The notes below the pieces were generated by a model, which saw nothing but the letters and a program-made list of their open reading frames with translations, ran no database searches and had not been told where the DNA came from. Shown here piece after piece: positions 34,021 through 44,447 of a stretch of DNA of 64,000 nt (the first letter of the stretch is position 1; every line of letters begins with the position of its first letter). The stretch is from Yinghuangia sp045039925 (GTDB taxonomy: Bacteria; Actinomycetota; Actinomycetes; Streptomycetales; Streptomycetaceae): contig CP108400.1 of the NCBI GenBank assembly GCA_045039925.1, positions 3,348,001 to 3,412,000 on the forward strand. The letters run 5' to 3'. The position numbers and the translations under genes were made by a program.

Positions 34021-34934
34021 CCTCGCCGGTGGAAGTGCCCGAGCGGCTTGTGCGCACCGCGCTGCGCTGGTGCGGCGAGGAGGCGGCCCGGCCTTGGCTG
34101 GACGGCCTGCCGGACTCCGCCGCGGAGTTCCTGGGCCGGTGGCACCTGACCGCCGAGCGGCCCGTACTGCCGGGCGGCGCGCTCAGCCTGACGCTGCTGG
34201 TGCGGCGCGAGGACGGCACCCCGGCGACGCTCAAGCTCGGGTTCGTCGACCGCTACACCGCGCACGAGGCGGACGCGCTGGCGATATGGGCGGGCCGCGG
34301 CGCGGTACGCCTCCTGGACGCCGACGCCGCGCGCGGGGCGCTGCTCCTCGAACGCCTCCAGCCCGACGTCTCGTTGCGCTCGCTCCCCGAGGACCGGGCG
34401 ATGCTGGAAGCCGTCGAGGTCCTGCGCCACCTGTGGGTCGCGGCGCCCGGGGACTCCACGATCGACCTGGTCTCCGACCGCGTGGGGCACTGGGTCGAGT
34501 CGATGCCGCGGCGGTTCGCCGAACTCGGCGGCCCCTGCCCCAAGCCCCTGCTGGACGAGGCCGTCTCGCTGTGCGCCGAACTGGCGGCGTCGCAGCCGAG
34601 CGTGGTCGTCCTGCACACCGACTGCCACCACGGCAACGTGCTCGCCGCCGAGCGCGCCAAGTGGCTGGCGATCGACCCGCGGCCGATGCTCGGCGAGCCG
34701 GCGTTCGACCTGGGCCCGCTGGTCCGCGACCGGCTGGCCACCGTGGTCGCCGAGACCCGCCCGCAGGCAGTGGTCCGGCGGCGCGTGACGTGGCTGGCGA
34801 ACTCCCTTGAGCTCGACGTCGAACGCGTGCGCGGCTGGGCGCTGGTGCAGGCGCTCGCCCTCGGACTCTGGTGCGTCTCGGTCGGCGACCCGGCGGGCGA
34901 GGACCTGCTGTCGGTCGCCGAATGGCTCTCCTGA
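34017..34934 (+). CDS. Aminoglycoside/hydroxyurea phosphotransferase family protein
   Basis: A 305-residue kinase-like protein of the family containing streptomycin 6-kinase and hydroxyurea kinase. It has the ATP-binding lobe, the catalytic motif LHTDCHHGNVL (HxDxxxxN, with HTD in place of HGD) and the metal-binding AIDPRPMLGEPAFDLG. The GTG start overlaps the DUF4439 gene. Such genes are common in streptomycetes and are not always resistance genes; the substrate cannot be read from sequence. Its end is 22 bp from the convergent acetyltransferase gene. Confidence 0.85.
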   Translation: MTSPVEVPERLVRTALRWCGEEAARPWLDGLPDSAAEFLGRWHLTAERPVLPGGALSLTLLVRREDGTPATLKLGFVDRYTAHEADALAIWAGRGAVRLLDADAARGALLLERLQPDVSLRSLPEDRAMLEAVEVLRHLWVAAPGDSTIDLVSDRVGHWVESMPRRFAELGGPCPKPLLDEAVSLCAELAASQPSVVVLHTDCHHGNVLAAERAKWLAIDPRPMLGEPAFDLGPLVRDRLATVVAETRPQAVVRRRVTWLANSLELDVERVRGWALVQALALGLWCVSVGDPAGEDLLSVAEWLS

Positions 34935-34956
34935 CGCTGCGGTCCGCGGCACGCGT

Positions 34957-35490
34957 TCACTCCACGAGCAGCGGCAGTTCCGCACCCATCACGCAGTAGG
35001 GCCGGACGTTGCCGGGGAACAGCACCGGCACGGCCAGGTCGACGAACCCCACGCCGTAGTACAGCCGTCGGGCCGGCGTGTCCTCGTCGACGGCCGACAG
35101 CAGGATGCGTGTACGGTCCTGCCCCTGGCACAGCAGGCTGAGCAGCGTGCGCCCCACCCCGTGGCCCTGCCACCCCGGGAGCACGTGCAACTCCCCCACG
35201 ACGAAGGCGTCGTCGAGCCAGTCCGCGTGCCCCGTCCGGGCGAGGTACGGCTCGATGACCATGCTCCACCACTGGTCCTTGACGTTCGGGTAGCCGTAGC
35301 CGAACCCGACCAGATGCCCTTCGGGAGAGAACGCGCCGAGCGCGCGTACTCCGGCGAACTGGGCGTGCCGCTGCACTATGCGGCGCCGCACCGACATCTC
35401 GTCGTCGGTGAGGCCGAACGCCAGCGCCTGCACTTCGACCGTCTCGACGGTGTACGCGGCGAGGTCGATCAGCCGACACGTCCATTCCAT
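34957..35490 (-). CDS. GNAT family N-acetyltransferase
   Basis: A 177-residue GNAT-fold acetyltransferase that would use acetyl-CoA. The pantetheine-binding loop is seen as VLPGWQGHGVGRTLL, after the VVGELHV strand, and the C-terminal part has ARRLYYGVGFVDL. ATG start at 35490 with a weak ribosome binding site. Substrate unknown. The next gene upstream on the same strand is also a GNAT, 26 bp away. Confidence 0.88.
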   Translation of the reverse strand: MEWTCRLIDLAAYTVETVEVQALAFGLTDDEMSVRRRIVQRHAQFAGVRALGAFSPEGHLVGFGYGYPNVKDQWWSMVIEPYLARTGHADWLDDAFVVGELHVLPGWQGHGVGRTLLSLLCQGQDRTRILLSAVDEDTPARRLYYGVGFVDLAVPVLFPGNVRPYCVMGAELPLLVE

Positions 35491-35516
35491 GGCGGGGACG
35501 CTATCGCAGCGGCAGC

Positions 35517-36362
35517 TCAGAACAGCACGCTCATGAACGCGCCGGTCTCGGCGAAGCCGACGCGGCGGTACGCGGCACGGGCCGGCACGTTGTAGCTGTT
35601 GACGTACAGGCTCGCGATCGGGGCCACCTCGCGCAGCGCGAAGTCGAGCACCGCCGCCATGCCGGTCTCCGACAGCCCCTCGCCGCGCCGTTCGGGGGCG
35701 ACCCACACGCCCTGGATCTGGCAGGCCCGCGGGGTCACCGCGCCGATCTCCGCCTTGAAGACCACGCGGCCGTTCTCGATACGGGCGAACGCCCGGCCGG
35801 AGTTGACCAGTTCGGCCACCCGGGCGCGGTAGAGCGCGCCGCCGTCGCCGACGAGGGGGCTGACGCCGACCTCCTCGGTGAACATGGCGACGCACGCGGG
35901 CATCACGATGTCGATCTCCTCGCGGCGCACCCGGCGCACCCCGGGGTCCGGCGCGACCTCCGCGGAGGGGTGGGCGGCGACCATGAGGGGCTGCACCGGG
36001 CGTACTTCGCGCGCGGGCCCCCAGGCGGGCTCCAGCAGTCCCCACAGGTTCGCGGCGGCGTCGGCGGGGCCGACGATGGACGAGCACCGCCGTCCCTGCC
36101 GGCGTGCCCGGTCGGCGAAGGACCTTATGGCCTCGGGCCCGGCCTCGACCGGGACGAGGTTGGCGCCGGCGTAGCACAGCGACGCCAGCCGCCCGCTCTC
36201 GTAGTAGCCCCACAGCTCGCCGCCCAGCCGCCACGGGTCCGCACCGGCGAGGTGCACGCGCGACGCGACGAAGACGTTGGTCACCGGGTCGCGGTCCAGC
36301 AGGTCGAGGACCGCGGGCAGGTCGGTGCCGTCGAGGACTTTGGTGGAAACCGAGCTCAGCAC
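35517..36362 (-). CDS. GNAT family acetyltransferase with DUF4081-like N-terminal domain
   Basis: A 281-residue two-part protein. Residues 1-130 resemble the actinobacterial DUF4081 domain (RDPVTNVFVASRV, then SSIVGPADAAANLWGLLEP) and the second half is a GNAT domain with the acetyl-CoA loop WVAPERRGEGLSETGM and the final NSYNVPARAAYRRVGF. The start is either GTG at 36362 or GTG three codons earlier at 36371; the sequence upstream is AGGGTGA-like in both cases. Substrate not known. Confidence 0.85.
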   Translation of the reverse strand: MLSSVSTKVLDGTDLPAVLDLLDRDPVTNVFVASRVHLAGADPWRLGGELWGYYESGRLASLCYAGANLVPVEAGPEAIRSFADRARRQGRRCSSIVGPADAAANLWGLLEPAWGPAREVRPVQPLMVAAHPSAEVAPDPGVRRVRREEIDIVMPACVAMFTEEVGVSPLVGDGGALYRARVAELVNSGRAFARIENGRVVFKAEIGAVTPRACQIQGVWVAPERRGEGLSETGMAAVLDFALREVAPIASLYVNSYNVPARAAYRRVGFAETGAFMSVLF

Positions 36363-36501
36363 GTGGCTCACCCTGCCATCCAGCGGATCACCCCACCAGA
36401 GTACGGAGTCCGGGCAACGGGTGCGCGGCGCCCCTCGCATGCCGGATACCGCCCTCGCGCGGAGCGGTCCCCTGGCGGCGAGTTGGGGTGACCTGAGGGG
36501 G

Positions 36502-38118
36502 CTACGGCACCGCGGGGTGGGTCCGCATGCCGCCGGGTGCGGCCCTGGTCTCGGGGGTGGGTGCGGCCAGTGCCGGGCAGCTCCAGTCGCGCGCGGGCAG
36601 TTCGCCCCGGGCGAGGTACGCGGCACCGGCGTCGTCGACGCACCTGCCGCCCCCGACGAACTGCCCGTGATTGCCGCTGCCCTCGACGGTCAGCAGCCGC
36701 GACGACGGCAGCGCGCCGCGCATCCGCACGGCTCCCGTGTACGGGGTCGCGGGGTCGCGCGAGCCCTGCACCAGCAGGATCCCGGGGAGCCCGGCGCCGT
36801 CGACGGCGACCGGGGGCACGGTGTTGCTCTGGAGGTACAGGCACGCGCCCGCGGCGCCGACGGTCGCGCCGAGGTAGCCGTACTCGGCCTTGAGGCGCGC
36901 CGTGTCGGCGGCGAACACCGCCGGGTCGGCGGGCGCGGGCGCGTCCGCACACGTCACCGCCTGGAAGACCGACTCGAAGTTCTCGTCGTCGCCGGTCACC
37001 GGGCCCTTGAGGTCGCGCACGGGCGCCGCGTCGCCGCGCACCCGGTACGCCGACACCGCGGCCGCCAGCCGCGGCCACTGCCGGTCCGAGTACAGGTTCG
37101 CGATGGTCGTCAGGTCGAACTCGGTGCCGCCGAAGACTCCGTCGGCGGGCTTCGCGGCCAACGCCTCGCGGGCGCGGTCCCAGTGCGCGAGGACGGCGGA
37201 CTGCGTCTTTCCCAGTTTGTACGTCGCCTCGTGGCGCGCGACCCATTCGGCCCAGTCGCGCTGGCGCTCGCGGAAGGCGCGCGCCTGGGCGAAGCCGGTC
37301 TCGTACCAGACCTTGGTCGGGTCGACGACGCTGTCCAGAAGCATGCGGCGCACGCGGTCGGGATGCAGTTGGCCGTAGACGGCGCCGAGGTAGCTGCCGT
37401 ACGAGTAGCCGAGGTAGTTGACCTTCTTCTCGCCGAACGCCTCACGCACCGCGTCGAGGTCCCCCGCGATCTGGCGGGTCGTCAGGTACGGCAGCATCTC
37501 CGGCGAGTCGGCCCGGCATCCCTCGGCGAACACCCGGGCCGCCTCGGTGACCGCCTTCTGCCCCGCCGGGGTGGTGAGCGCGGTGTCCGGCTTGGGCGCC
37601 TGGGCGAAGGTCGCCAGGTCGAGGCAGTCCAGGCGGCTGCTGGTGGCGCGCCCGCGCAGGTCGAAGCCGACGATGTCGTACGCCCGCCGGACCGGCTCGG
37701 GCAGCGAGCGCGCCAGCGACCCCGCCGATCCGACGCCGGCCGCGCCCGGGCCGCCGTAGTTGAAGACGAGGATGCCCTGGCGCTCCGCGGCACGGCCGGT
37801 CGCGGGGGACCGCGAGACGCCGATGCGCAGGGTTGCCGGGTCGTCCGGGCGGTCGTGGTCGCGCGGCACGCGGATGGTGCCGCAGCGTTCGGTCGCGGGG
37901 GTGCCGCCCGGGCAGGAACCCCACGTCACGCCGGGCGCCGGCGGTGCCTCGGGAGCGGCCTCGGGGGTGGCCTCCAGGCCGCTGCCGGGACCGGGCGGGG
38001 TGTCGGCCCGCCCCGACGGGGTCGCGGCGGTCAGCGCGCCGACGAGCAGCAGCGCGGCGGACGCGACGGCGGCCCGCCGCACCGGGCGCCGCGGCAATCC
38101 GGTGCTGATCCGCCTCAT
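36502..38118 (-). CDS. Secreted alpha/beta hydrolase, tripeptidyl aminopeptidase (TAP) type
   Basis: A 538-residue secreted peptidase of the family that includes Streptomyces Tap and SlpD/SlpE. N-terminal basic region and hydrophobic signal (AAVASAALLLVGALTAA), then the hydrolase fold with GYSYGSYLGA (nucleophile Ser), the Asp in GSRDPATPYTG and the His in GSGNHGQF; the TAP-like C-terminal domain includes CVDDAGAAYLARGELP. ATG overlaps the stop of the upstream homologue by four bases (ATGA), with CAGGAGC before it. It should release N-terminal tripeptides from peptides outside the cell. Confidence 0.88.
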   Translation of the reverse strand: MRRISTGLPRRPVRRAAVASAALLLVGALTAATPSGRADTPPGPGSGLEATPEAAPEAPPAPGVTWGSCPGGTPATERCGTIRVPRDHDRPDDPATLRIGVSRSPATGRAAERQGILVFNYGGPGAAGVGSAGSLARSLPEPVRRAYDIVGFDLRGRATSSRLDCLDLATFAQAPKPDTALTTPAGQKAVTEAARVFAEGCRADSPEMLPYLTTRQIAGDLDAVREAFGEKKVNYLGYSYGSYLGAVYGQLHPDRVRRMLLDSVVDPTKVWYETGFAQARAFRERQRDWAEWVARHEATYKLGKTQSAVLAHWDRAREALAAKPADGVFGGTEFDLTTIANLYSDRQWPRLAAAVSAYRVRGDAAPVRDLKGPVTGDDENFESVFQAVTCADAPAPADPAVFAADTARLKAEYGYLGATVGAAGACLYLQSNTVPPVAVDGAGLPGILLVQGSRDPATPYTGAVRMRGALPSSRLLTVEGSGNHGQFVGGGRCVDDAGAAYLARGELPARDWSCPALAAPTPETRAAPGGMRTHPAVP

Positions 38119-39629
38119 CCCCCGCTCCTGGCGTCCGGATTCGGTTCGGCGCCCGCCGCGCACGTGCGGTCGCTCGCGGGCAGCGTGCCGTCGCGCAGAT
38201 AGGCGTGCGCGATGTCGGCGACGCACTTGTTCGGGTTGAAGACGAAGACGCCGTGGTTGCCGTCGCCGACCACGGTGACCAGGCGCGAGGTCGGCAGCGC
38301 GCGGTGCATTGCGACGCCGCCGACCATCGGGGTGGCGGCGTCGCGGTCGGCCTGCACGAGCAGCACCCCGGGGAGCCCGGCGCCGTCCAGCCGCACGGGT
38401 TCGCGCGGGGCCACCGGCCAGAACTGGCAGGGCGCGTTGAGCCAGGTGTTCGGCCACGTGAGGATCGGGTTGGTGCGGTGCAGCGCGTCGGCGTCGCGGT
38501 TCCAGACGGCCCAGTCGCGCGGCCACGGGCCGTCGGCGCACTCGACTGCCGTGTAGATGGCGGTGCCGTTGGCCTTGTCGGCGCCGGGCGGTTCGTACAA
38601 CTTCCTGATCGGGCCGTGGTCGGCCTCGAGGTAGGCGCCGAGCGCGCGGGCGAGCGGGGGCCAGCCGTCGTCGTCGTACATCGCGCTCGAGAGCATGTCG
38701 TACACCTCGGCCGGTCCGACGGGCCCGGCCGGAGCCGCGCGTACGCCGGCCAGCACCCGGGCCAGCGAGGCCTCCACGCCCTCCGGGGTGGTGCCGAGGC
38801 GGAGCTTGGCGTCGTGGCGGGCGGCCCATCGGGTGAAGTCGCGCCAGCGGGCCTGGAAGGCGATGTCCTGGCCGAGGTTGACGCCGTACCAGATGCCCTC
38901 GGGGCTCGGGTCCACGATGCTGTCGAGGATCATGCGGTCGACGCGCCGCGGGTAGAGGTGGCCGTAGACGGCGCCGAGGTAGGTGCCGTACGACCAGCCG
39001 ATGTAGCCGATCCGCTCCTCGCCCAGCGCGGCGCGCACCGCGTCGAGGTCGTGCGCGTTCGCCTCGGTGCTCAAGTGCGGGAGCATCCCGCCGGCGCGGG
39101 CCTCGCAGCCCTCGGCGTAGGCCCGTGCCCGGGCGAGCAGCGCCTGTTTGTCGGCGTCGGAACGCGGCACGGGGTCGGGCTTGGGGGCCTTGTCGAACAC
39201 CGCGGTGTCCACGCACTGGATGGGCGAGCTGTGCCCGTTGCCGCGCGGGTCGACGCCGACGATGTCGTACGCCGCGCGCAGGTCGGCGGGCAGCGCCCGC
39301 TGCACGGCCGCGGCGAGCCACATGCCCTTGCCGCCGGGGCCGCCCGGGTTGACCAGAATCGTGCCCACCTTGGTCCCGGTGGCCTGCGCGAGCGAGACGC
39401 CGAGTGTGGTGGTCGGCCCGTCGGGGCGCGTGTGGTCGAGCGGGACGTCGAGGGTGCCGCAGCGCAGTGCGCGGGAGAGGTCGGGCGGGCACGGCCCCCA
39501 CGTGAGGCCGGGCGAGACCCGCGGCGGCGCCTCGGGGAGCGCGGTGGCGGGCCCGGCGGTGGCGAGCGCGGCGAGTGTGCCGAGCATCGCGGCTCCCGCG
39601 GCGAGTCCCCGGATGACCATGCGTCGCAC
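38115..39629 (-). CDS. Secreted alpha/beta hydrolase, tripeptidyl aminopeptidase type (paralogue)
   Basis: A 504-residue paralogue of the next gene. Signal peptide (MRRMVIRGLAAGAAMLG to PATA), then the hydrolase fold with GWSYGTYLGA (nucleophile Ser), ADRDAATPMVG (Asp) and GDGNHGVF (His). The substrate-binding Cys-containing TAP segment NKCVADIAHAYLRDGTLP closes it. The GTG start has GGGAGGGGG seven bases upstream. The two copies likely arose by tandem duplication and are translated in series. Confidence 0.88.
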   Translation of the reverse strand: MRRMVIRGLAAGAAMLGTLAALATAGPATALPEAPPRVSPGLTWGPCPPDLSRALRCGTLDVPLDHTRPDGPTTTLGVSLAQATGTKVGTILVNPGGPGGKGMWLAAAVQRALPADLRAAYDIVGVDPRGNGHSSPIQCVDTAVFDKAPKPDPVPRSDADKQALLARARAYAEGCEARAGGMLPHLSTEANAHDLDAVRAALGEERIGYIGWSYGTYLGAVYGHLYPRRVDRMILDSIVDPSPEGIWYGVNLGQDIAFQARWRDFTRWAARHDAKLRLGTTPEGVEASLARVLAGVRAAPAGPVGPAEVYDMLSSAMYDDDGWPPLARALGAYLEADHGPIRKLYEPPGADKANGTAIYTAVECADGPWPRDWAVWNRDADALHRTNPILTWPNTWLNAPCQFWPVAPREPVRLDGAGLPGVLLVQADRDAATPMVGGVAMHRALPTSRLVTVVGDGNHGVFVFNPNKCVADIAHAYLRDGTLPASDRTCAAGAEPNPDARSGG

Positions 39630-39892
39630 CGCAGCGCCCCCTCCCGCCGACGCCGTGTGCGCCGTATCTACGGCCGATGATCAGCAACGATCACCGGGAG
39701 CGGAAGGCCTATAACGCTCTGTCACTCCGACGGGCGAGGAAAACCCCCGATCGGGTGGAGGCGTACGCCACGGTCGAACACGAAGTCACGCGAACGATCA
39801 CGCGGACGATCGCGCGAAAGGGGGAACGAAAGCGGTCGAGCGTACGGCGCGAGACCTCCGTCACGGACTCGCCAGCCCGCGCGCGACGTGCG
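39630..39892. other. Intergenic region upstream of the peptidase pair
   Basis: Together with the ispG terminator, about 332 bp without a gene. It contains an AT-richer stretch around 39705-39720 (TTATAG on the minus strand, a weak -10 candidate) and a 12-bp repeat at 39786-39821. Nothing else identifiable. Confidence 0.4.
39786..39821. repeat. Three 12-bp tandem repeats upstream of the peptidase genes
   Basis: Units TCACGCGAACGA, TCACGCGGACGA and TCGCGCGAAAGG follow each other without gaps. They lie about 160-190 bases upstream of the first peptidase gene. Confidence 0.55.
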
Positions 39893-39926
39893 ACGGCCCC
39901 GCACCGGATGACCGGTGCGGGGCCGT
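39893..39926 (-). terminator. ispG terminator
   Basis: Perfect 15-bp stem (ACGGCCCCGCACCGG and complement) with an ATGA loop, starting 35 bases after the ispG stop codon on the minus strand. No U-tract. Confidence 0.85.
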
Positions 39927-39961
39927 ACCCGGACGTCCGGGGGTCGCGTCGTTCCCGTCGT

Positions 39962-41119
<1,158 letters not shown>

Positions 41120-41358
41120 AGCTGATTCAGTCCCGTGTAGGTCGGACGAAGATGCTCGGCCTCCCCGCCGGGTGGCGCACAGGTGGCGGGAGAGGCCGAT
41201 CACCAAGCTACGCCACGTACCGGGTTGCCGGGTAAACGCGCCCGCTACCGAGCGAATCTGTTGCAGGACCGGCACAGAGCGTTTCGACAACCACCCGGTC
41301 GCCTCTGGAAACGATCACGTTGGTTGTCCGGATTCGATCGCCGGGGCGGCGGCCGCGC

Positions 41359-42660
41359 TCAGGTCACCTTGACCGGGTTGACGACGTCGGCGATCAGGAC
41401 CAGGACGGTGAAGCCGATGAAGACCACCGCGACCGCGTACGCCACCGGCATCAGCTTGGCCACGTCGAACGGCCCCGGGTCCGGGCGCCTGAAGACCCGC
41501 GCGAGGCGGCGGCGCACCGACTCCCAGATGGCACCCACCATGTGGCCGCCGTCGAGCGGCAGCAGCGGCAGCATGTTGAACAGGAACAGACCGATGTTCA
41601 CCATGGCCAAGAGCTGCACGAAGATGATCAGCCGGGACTCGGCGGGCACGTCGGCTGCCATGACCTCGCCGCCGATGCGCGCGGCGCCGACCATGCCGAC
41701 CGGCGAGTCCTTGTCCCGCTCGTCGCCCTGGAAGGCCGCGCCGAACAGCGCGGGGACCTTCTCCGGGATCCGCATGAGGCCCTCGACGGACTTCTCCATG
41801 TAGAACCCGAGCTCGTCCACGACGCCGCCCACGCCGAGCGTGTGGCGCTCGTTGAGCGGGCTGAAGCCGAGGAAGCCGGTGCGGACGAACTGGCCCTCGA
41901 CCGGCTGGCCGTCGCCGTCCAGCTTGGCCATCTCGTTCTGCTCGAGGGTCGGGGTGAGCGTCAGCAGCTGGCCGCCGCGGTCGACCACCACGGTGACCTG
42001 GCCGCTGCTCTCCCGGATCAGCGGGCGCAGGTCGTCGTACGACTTCACCGGCACGCCGTTGAACTGCACGATGCGGTCGCCGACCGCCAGGCCCGCGGCC
42101 TTGCCGGGGGCGGCCTTGTCGTCGGCCTTGCATTCGCGGCTGGCGTCGCTGGCCGGCACCACGCAGTCGGTGACCACGGCCACCTTGGTGCCGGGCTCCA
42201 TGACGCCGTACGTCATCCACACGCCGGCCAGGATCGCCACGCCCAGCACCAGGTTCATGGCCGGGCCGGCGAACATGATCAGGAACTTCTGCCACGGCTT
42301 GCGGGTGTAGAACAGGCGGGTCTCGTCGCCGGGACCGACCTCCTCGTACGACGCCTCGCGCGCCTCCTCGATCATGCTGCGCCACGGCGACGTGCTCTTG
42401 GCCTTGAGCTTGCCGTCCTTGTCCGGCGGGAACATGCCGATGAGCCGGCAGTAGCCGCCCGCCGGGACCGCCTTGAGGCCGTACTCCGTCTCGCCGATCT
42501 TCTTCGACCAGAGGGTCTTGCCGAAGCCGACCATGTACTGCGGGACGCGCACCCCGAAGACCTTGCCCATGGCGAGGTGCCCGGCCTCGTGCCAGGCGAT
42601 CGAGAACAGCAGGCCGACCACGAACACGACGATGCCCAGCACGGTCATGAACAACGTCAT
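41359..42660 (-). CDS. Membrane site-2 zinc protease, RseP/Rip1 type
   Basis: A 433-residue intramembrane metalloprotease that cleaves membrane-bound anti-sigma factors or signal peptides. HEAGH at residues 24-28 lies in the first membrane helix; a PDZ domain (AAGLAVGDRIVQFNGVPVKSY) occupies about 165-260, and the second active-site motif LPLDGGHMVGA lies in a C-terminal helix. ATG overlaps the dxr stop (ATGA), with GGGAG seven bases upstream. The specific substrate is not predictable. Confidence 0.93.
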   Translation of the reverse strand: MTLFMTVLGIVVFVVGLLFSIAWHEAGHLAMGKVFGVRVPQYMVGFGKTLWSKKIGETEYGLKAVPAGGYCRLIGMFPPDKDGKLKAKSTSPWRSMIEEAREASYEEVGPGDETRLFYTRKPWQKFLIMFAGPAMNLVLGVAILAGVWMTYGVMEPGTKVAVVTDCVVPASDASRECKADDKAAPGKAAGLAVGDRIVQFNGVPVKSYDDLRPLIRESSGQVTVVVDRGGQLLTLTPTLEQNEMAKLDGDGQPVEGQFVRTGFLGFSPLNERHTLGVGGVVDELGFYMEKSVEGLMRIPEKVPALFGAAFQGDERDKDSPVGMVGAARIGGEVMAADVPAESRLIIFVQLLAMVNIGLFLFNMLPLLPLDGGHMVGAIWESVRRRLARVFRRPDPGPFDVAKLMPVAYAVAVVFIGFTVLVLIADVVNPVKVT

Positions 42661-43925
42661 CGGGCTACTCCCAGCACGTCGGCGACAAGTTCGCGGGCAC
42701 GGTGGCGGGCCCACAGTTCGGCGTCGAGGACATCTTCCAGTGTGAGGGCCTGTCCCCCGGTGCCGCGGACATCATGCTCGCCCAGCACCTGGGCCACTGT
42801 GTCGACGATTCCGAGGAAGGAGAGGTTCCCGGCGACGAAGGCGTCCACGCACTCCTCGTTCGCGGCGTTGAAGACCGCGGGCGCGGTGCCGCCGGTCGCG
42901 CCGGCCGCACAGGCCAGCTCCACGGCCGGGAACGCCTCGTTGTCCAGCGGCGCGAACTCCCAGCTCTGCGCCTTGGTCCAGTCCATCCCCGGGGCGACGT
43001 CCGGCACCCGGTCGGGCCAGCCGAGGGCCAGTGCGATCGGCAGGCGCATGTCGGGCGGACTGGCCTGGGCGAGGGTGGAGCCGTCGATGAACTCGACCAT
43101 CGAGTGCACGATCGACTGCGGGTGGACCACGACGTCGATGCGGTCGAACGGGATGTCGTAGAGCAAGTGCGCCTCGATCACCTCGAGGCCCTTGTTGACC
43201 AGCGTCGCCGAGTTGATCGTGATGACCGGGCCCATGTCCCACGTCGGGTGGGCCATCGCCTGCTCCGGCGTGACGTCGGCGAGGTCGGCGCGGCCCCGGC
43301 CGCGGAACGGGCCGCCGCTGGCGGTCACCACGAGGCGCCGGACCTGGTCGTACCGCCCGCCGCGCAGCGCCTGGAACAGCGCCGAGTGCTCGGAGTCCAC
43401 CGGCACGATCTGGCCGGGGCGCGCGGCCGCCTTCACCAGCGGCCCGCCGACGATCAGCGACTCCTTGTTGGCCAGCGCGAGCATCGTGCCGGCCTTGAGC
43501 GCGGCGAGCGTCGGCGCCAGGCCGATCGAGCCGGTGATGCCGTTGACCACGACGTCGCACGGGTGCGCGGCCAGTTCGGTCGCCGCGTCGGGCCCGGCCA
43601 GGATGCGCGGCACCTTGTAGGCGCCGGTCGCGTAGCCCCGGCGCTTCGCCTCGGCGTAGAACGCGAGCTGGAGGTCCTGCGCGGCGGTCGCGCGCGACAC
43701 GGCCACGACGTCCACCCCGAGTTCCAGCGCCTGGGCGGCCAGCAGGTCGACGCGCCCGCCGCCGGCCGACAGGCCCACCACGCGGAAAAGGTCGGGGCTG
43801 GCCTTGACCACGTCGATCGTCTGCGTCCCGATCGAACCGGTGGAACCGAGCAGCACGACATCGCGCCGCGCGGACGGCTGCGCCGGGTCGGAGAAGGGGA
43901 CGTACGGATCTGCCAGGGAGTCCAT
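42657..43925 (-). CDS. dxr: 1-deoxy-D-xylulose-5-phosphate reductoisomerase
   Basis: A 422-residue Dxr, which converts DXP to MEP with NADPH in the isoprenoid pathway. The NADPH site GSTGSIGTQTIDVV, the conserved NKES (LANKESLIVGG), the metal and substrate residues in VDSEHSALFQ, TASGGPFRGR and HPTWDMG are all present. ATG at 43925 with only a weak binding site. Coupled to the site-2 protease gene, and with ispG gives two MEP-pathway genes in one operon-like set. Confidence 0.96.
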   Translation of the reverse strand: MDSLADPYVPFSDPAQPSARRDVVLLGSTGSIGTQTIDVVKASPDLFRVVGLSAGGGRVDLLAAQALELGVDVVAVSRATAAQDLQLAFYAEAKRRGYATGAYKVPRILAGPDAATELAAHPCDVVVNGITGSIGLAPTLAALKAGTMLALANKESLIVGGPLVKAAARPGQIVPVDSEHSALFQALRGGRYDQVRRLVVTASGGPFRGRGRADLADVTPEQAMAHPTWDMGPVITINSATLVNKGLEVIEAHLLYDIPFDRIDVVVHPQSIVHSMVEFIDGSTLAQASPPDMRLPIALALGWPDRVPDVAPGMDWTKAQSWEFAPLDNEAFPAVELACAAGATGGTAPAVFNAANEECVDAFVAGNLSFLGIVDTVAQVLGEHDVRGTGGQALTLEDVLDAELWARHRARELVADVLGVAR

Positions 43926-43983
43926 CGCACCATTGTGACGGTCCCCCGGGGCCTGCCGTCGTACGGCCCTGGGAGAATTCCGC

Positions 43984-44436
43984 GTGCTCTCGATCTCGCC
44001 CGCGGCGCCGGGCGACGCCGACGTCCTGGCGATGTGCGCCGAACTGACGGCGTGGACCTCGCGGATCTATCCGGACGACGAGGCGGACGCGAGCCCCCAC
44101 CTCCCGCCGCGGGCCGACGTGCACTTCGTCGTCGCGCGACGGGACGACGAGGCCGTCGCGTGCTGCGGGGTGCAGGAATACGGGCCGGGCGTGCACGAAC
44201 TGAAGCGCATGTTCGTCCGTCCGGAGGCACGCGGGCACGGCACAGCCCGCGCGATCCTGGCCGCGGCCGAGGAACTGGCCCGGGCCCGGGGCGCGCACAC
44301 GCTGCTCCTGGAGACGGGCGAGCGGCTGACCGCGGCAGTGGGGCTGTACACGTCGGCGGGGTTCGTGCGCGTGCCGAACTACCCGCCGTACGAGGACGCT
44401 CCCCTCTCGCTCTGCTTCGCCAAACCGCTCGCCTGA
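43984..44436 (+). CDS. GNAT family N-acetyltransferase
   Basis: A 150-residue GNAT acetyltransferase. The acetyl-CoA binding motif is FVRPEARGHGTARAIL, preceded by the ELKRMFV strand and followed by LETGERLTAAVGLYTSAGFVR, which is typical of small-molecule acetyltransferases. GTG start with GGGAG about eight bases upstream; it diverges from dxr with 58 bp between. Substrate unknown. Confidence 0.88.
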   Translation: MLSISPAAPGDADVLAMCAELTAWTSRIYPDDEADASPHLPPRADVHFVVARRDDEAVACCGVQEYGPGVHELKRMFVRPEARGHGTARAILAAAEELARARGAHTLLLETGERLTAAVGLYTSAGFVRVPNYPPYEDAPLSLCFAKPLA

Positions 44437-44447
44437 CTCCTGCGCGT

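Noticed and set aside
34017..34934. A dedicated antibiotic-resistance gene
   Set aside because: The kinase family is widespread in streptomycetes, and there is no biosynthetic cluster or mobile element beside it; only a family assignment is justified.
38119..39687. N-terminal extension of the second peptidase to 39687
   Set aside because: This is the frame-shifted shadow of the first peptidase gene; the true start is the ATG at 38118 overlapping its stop.
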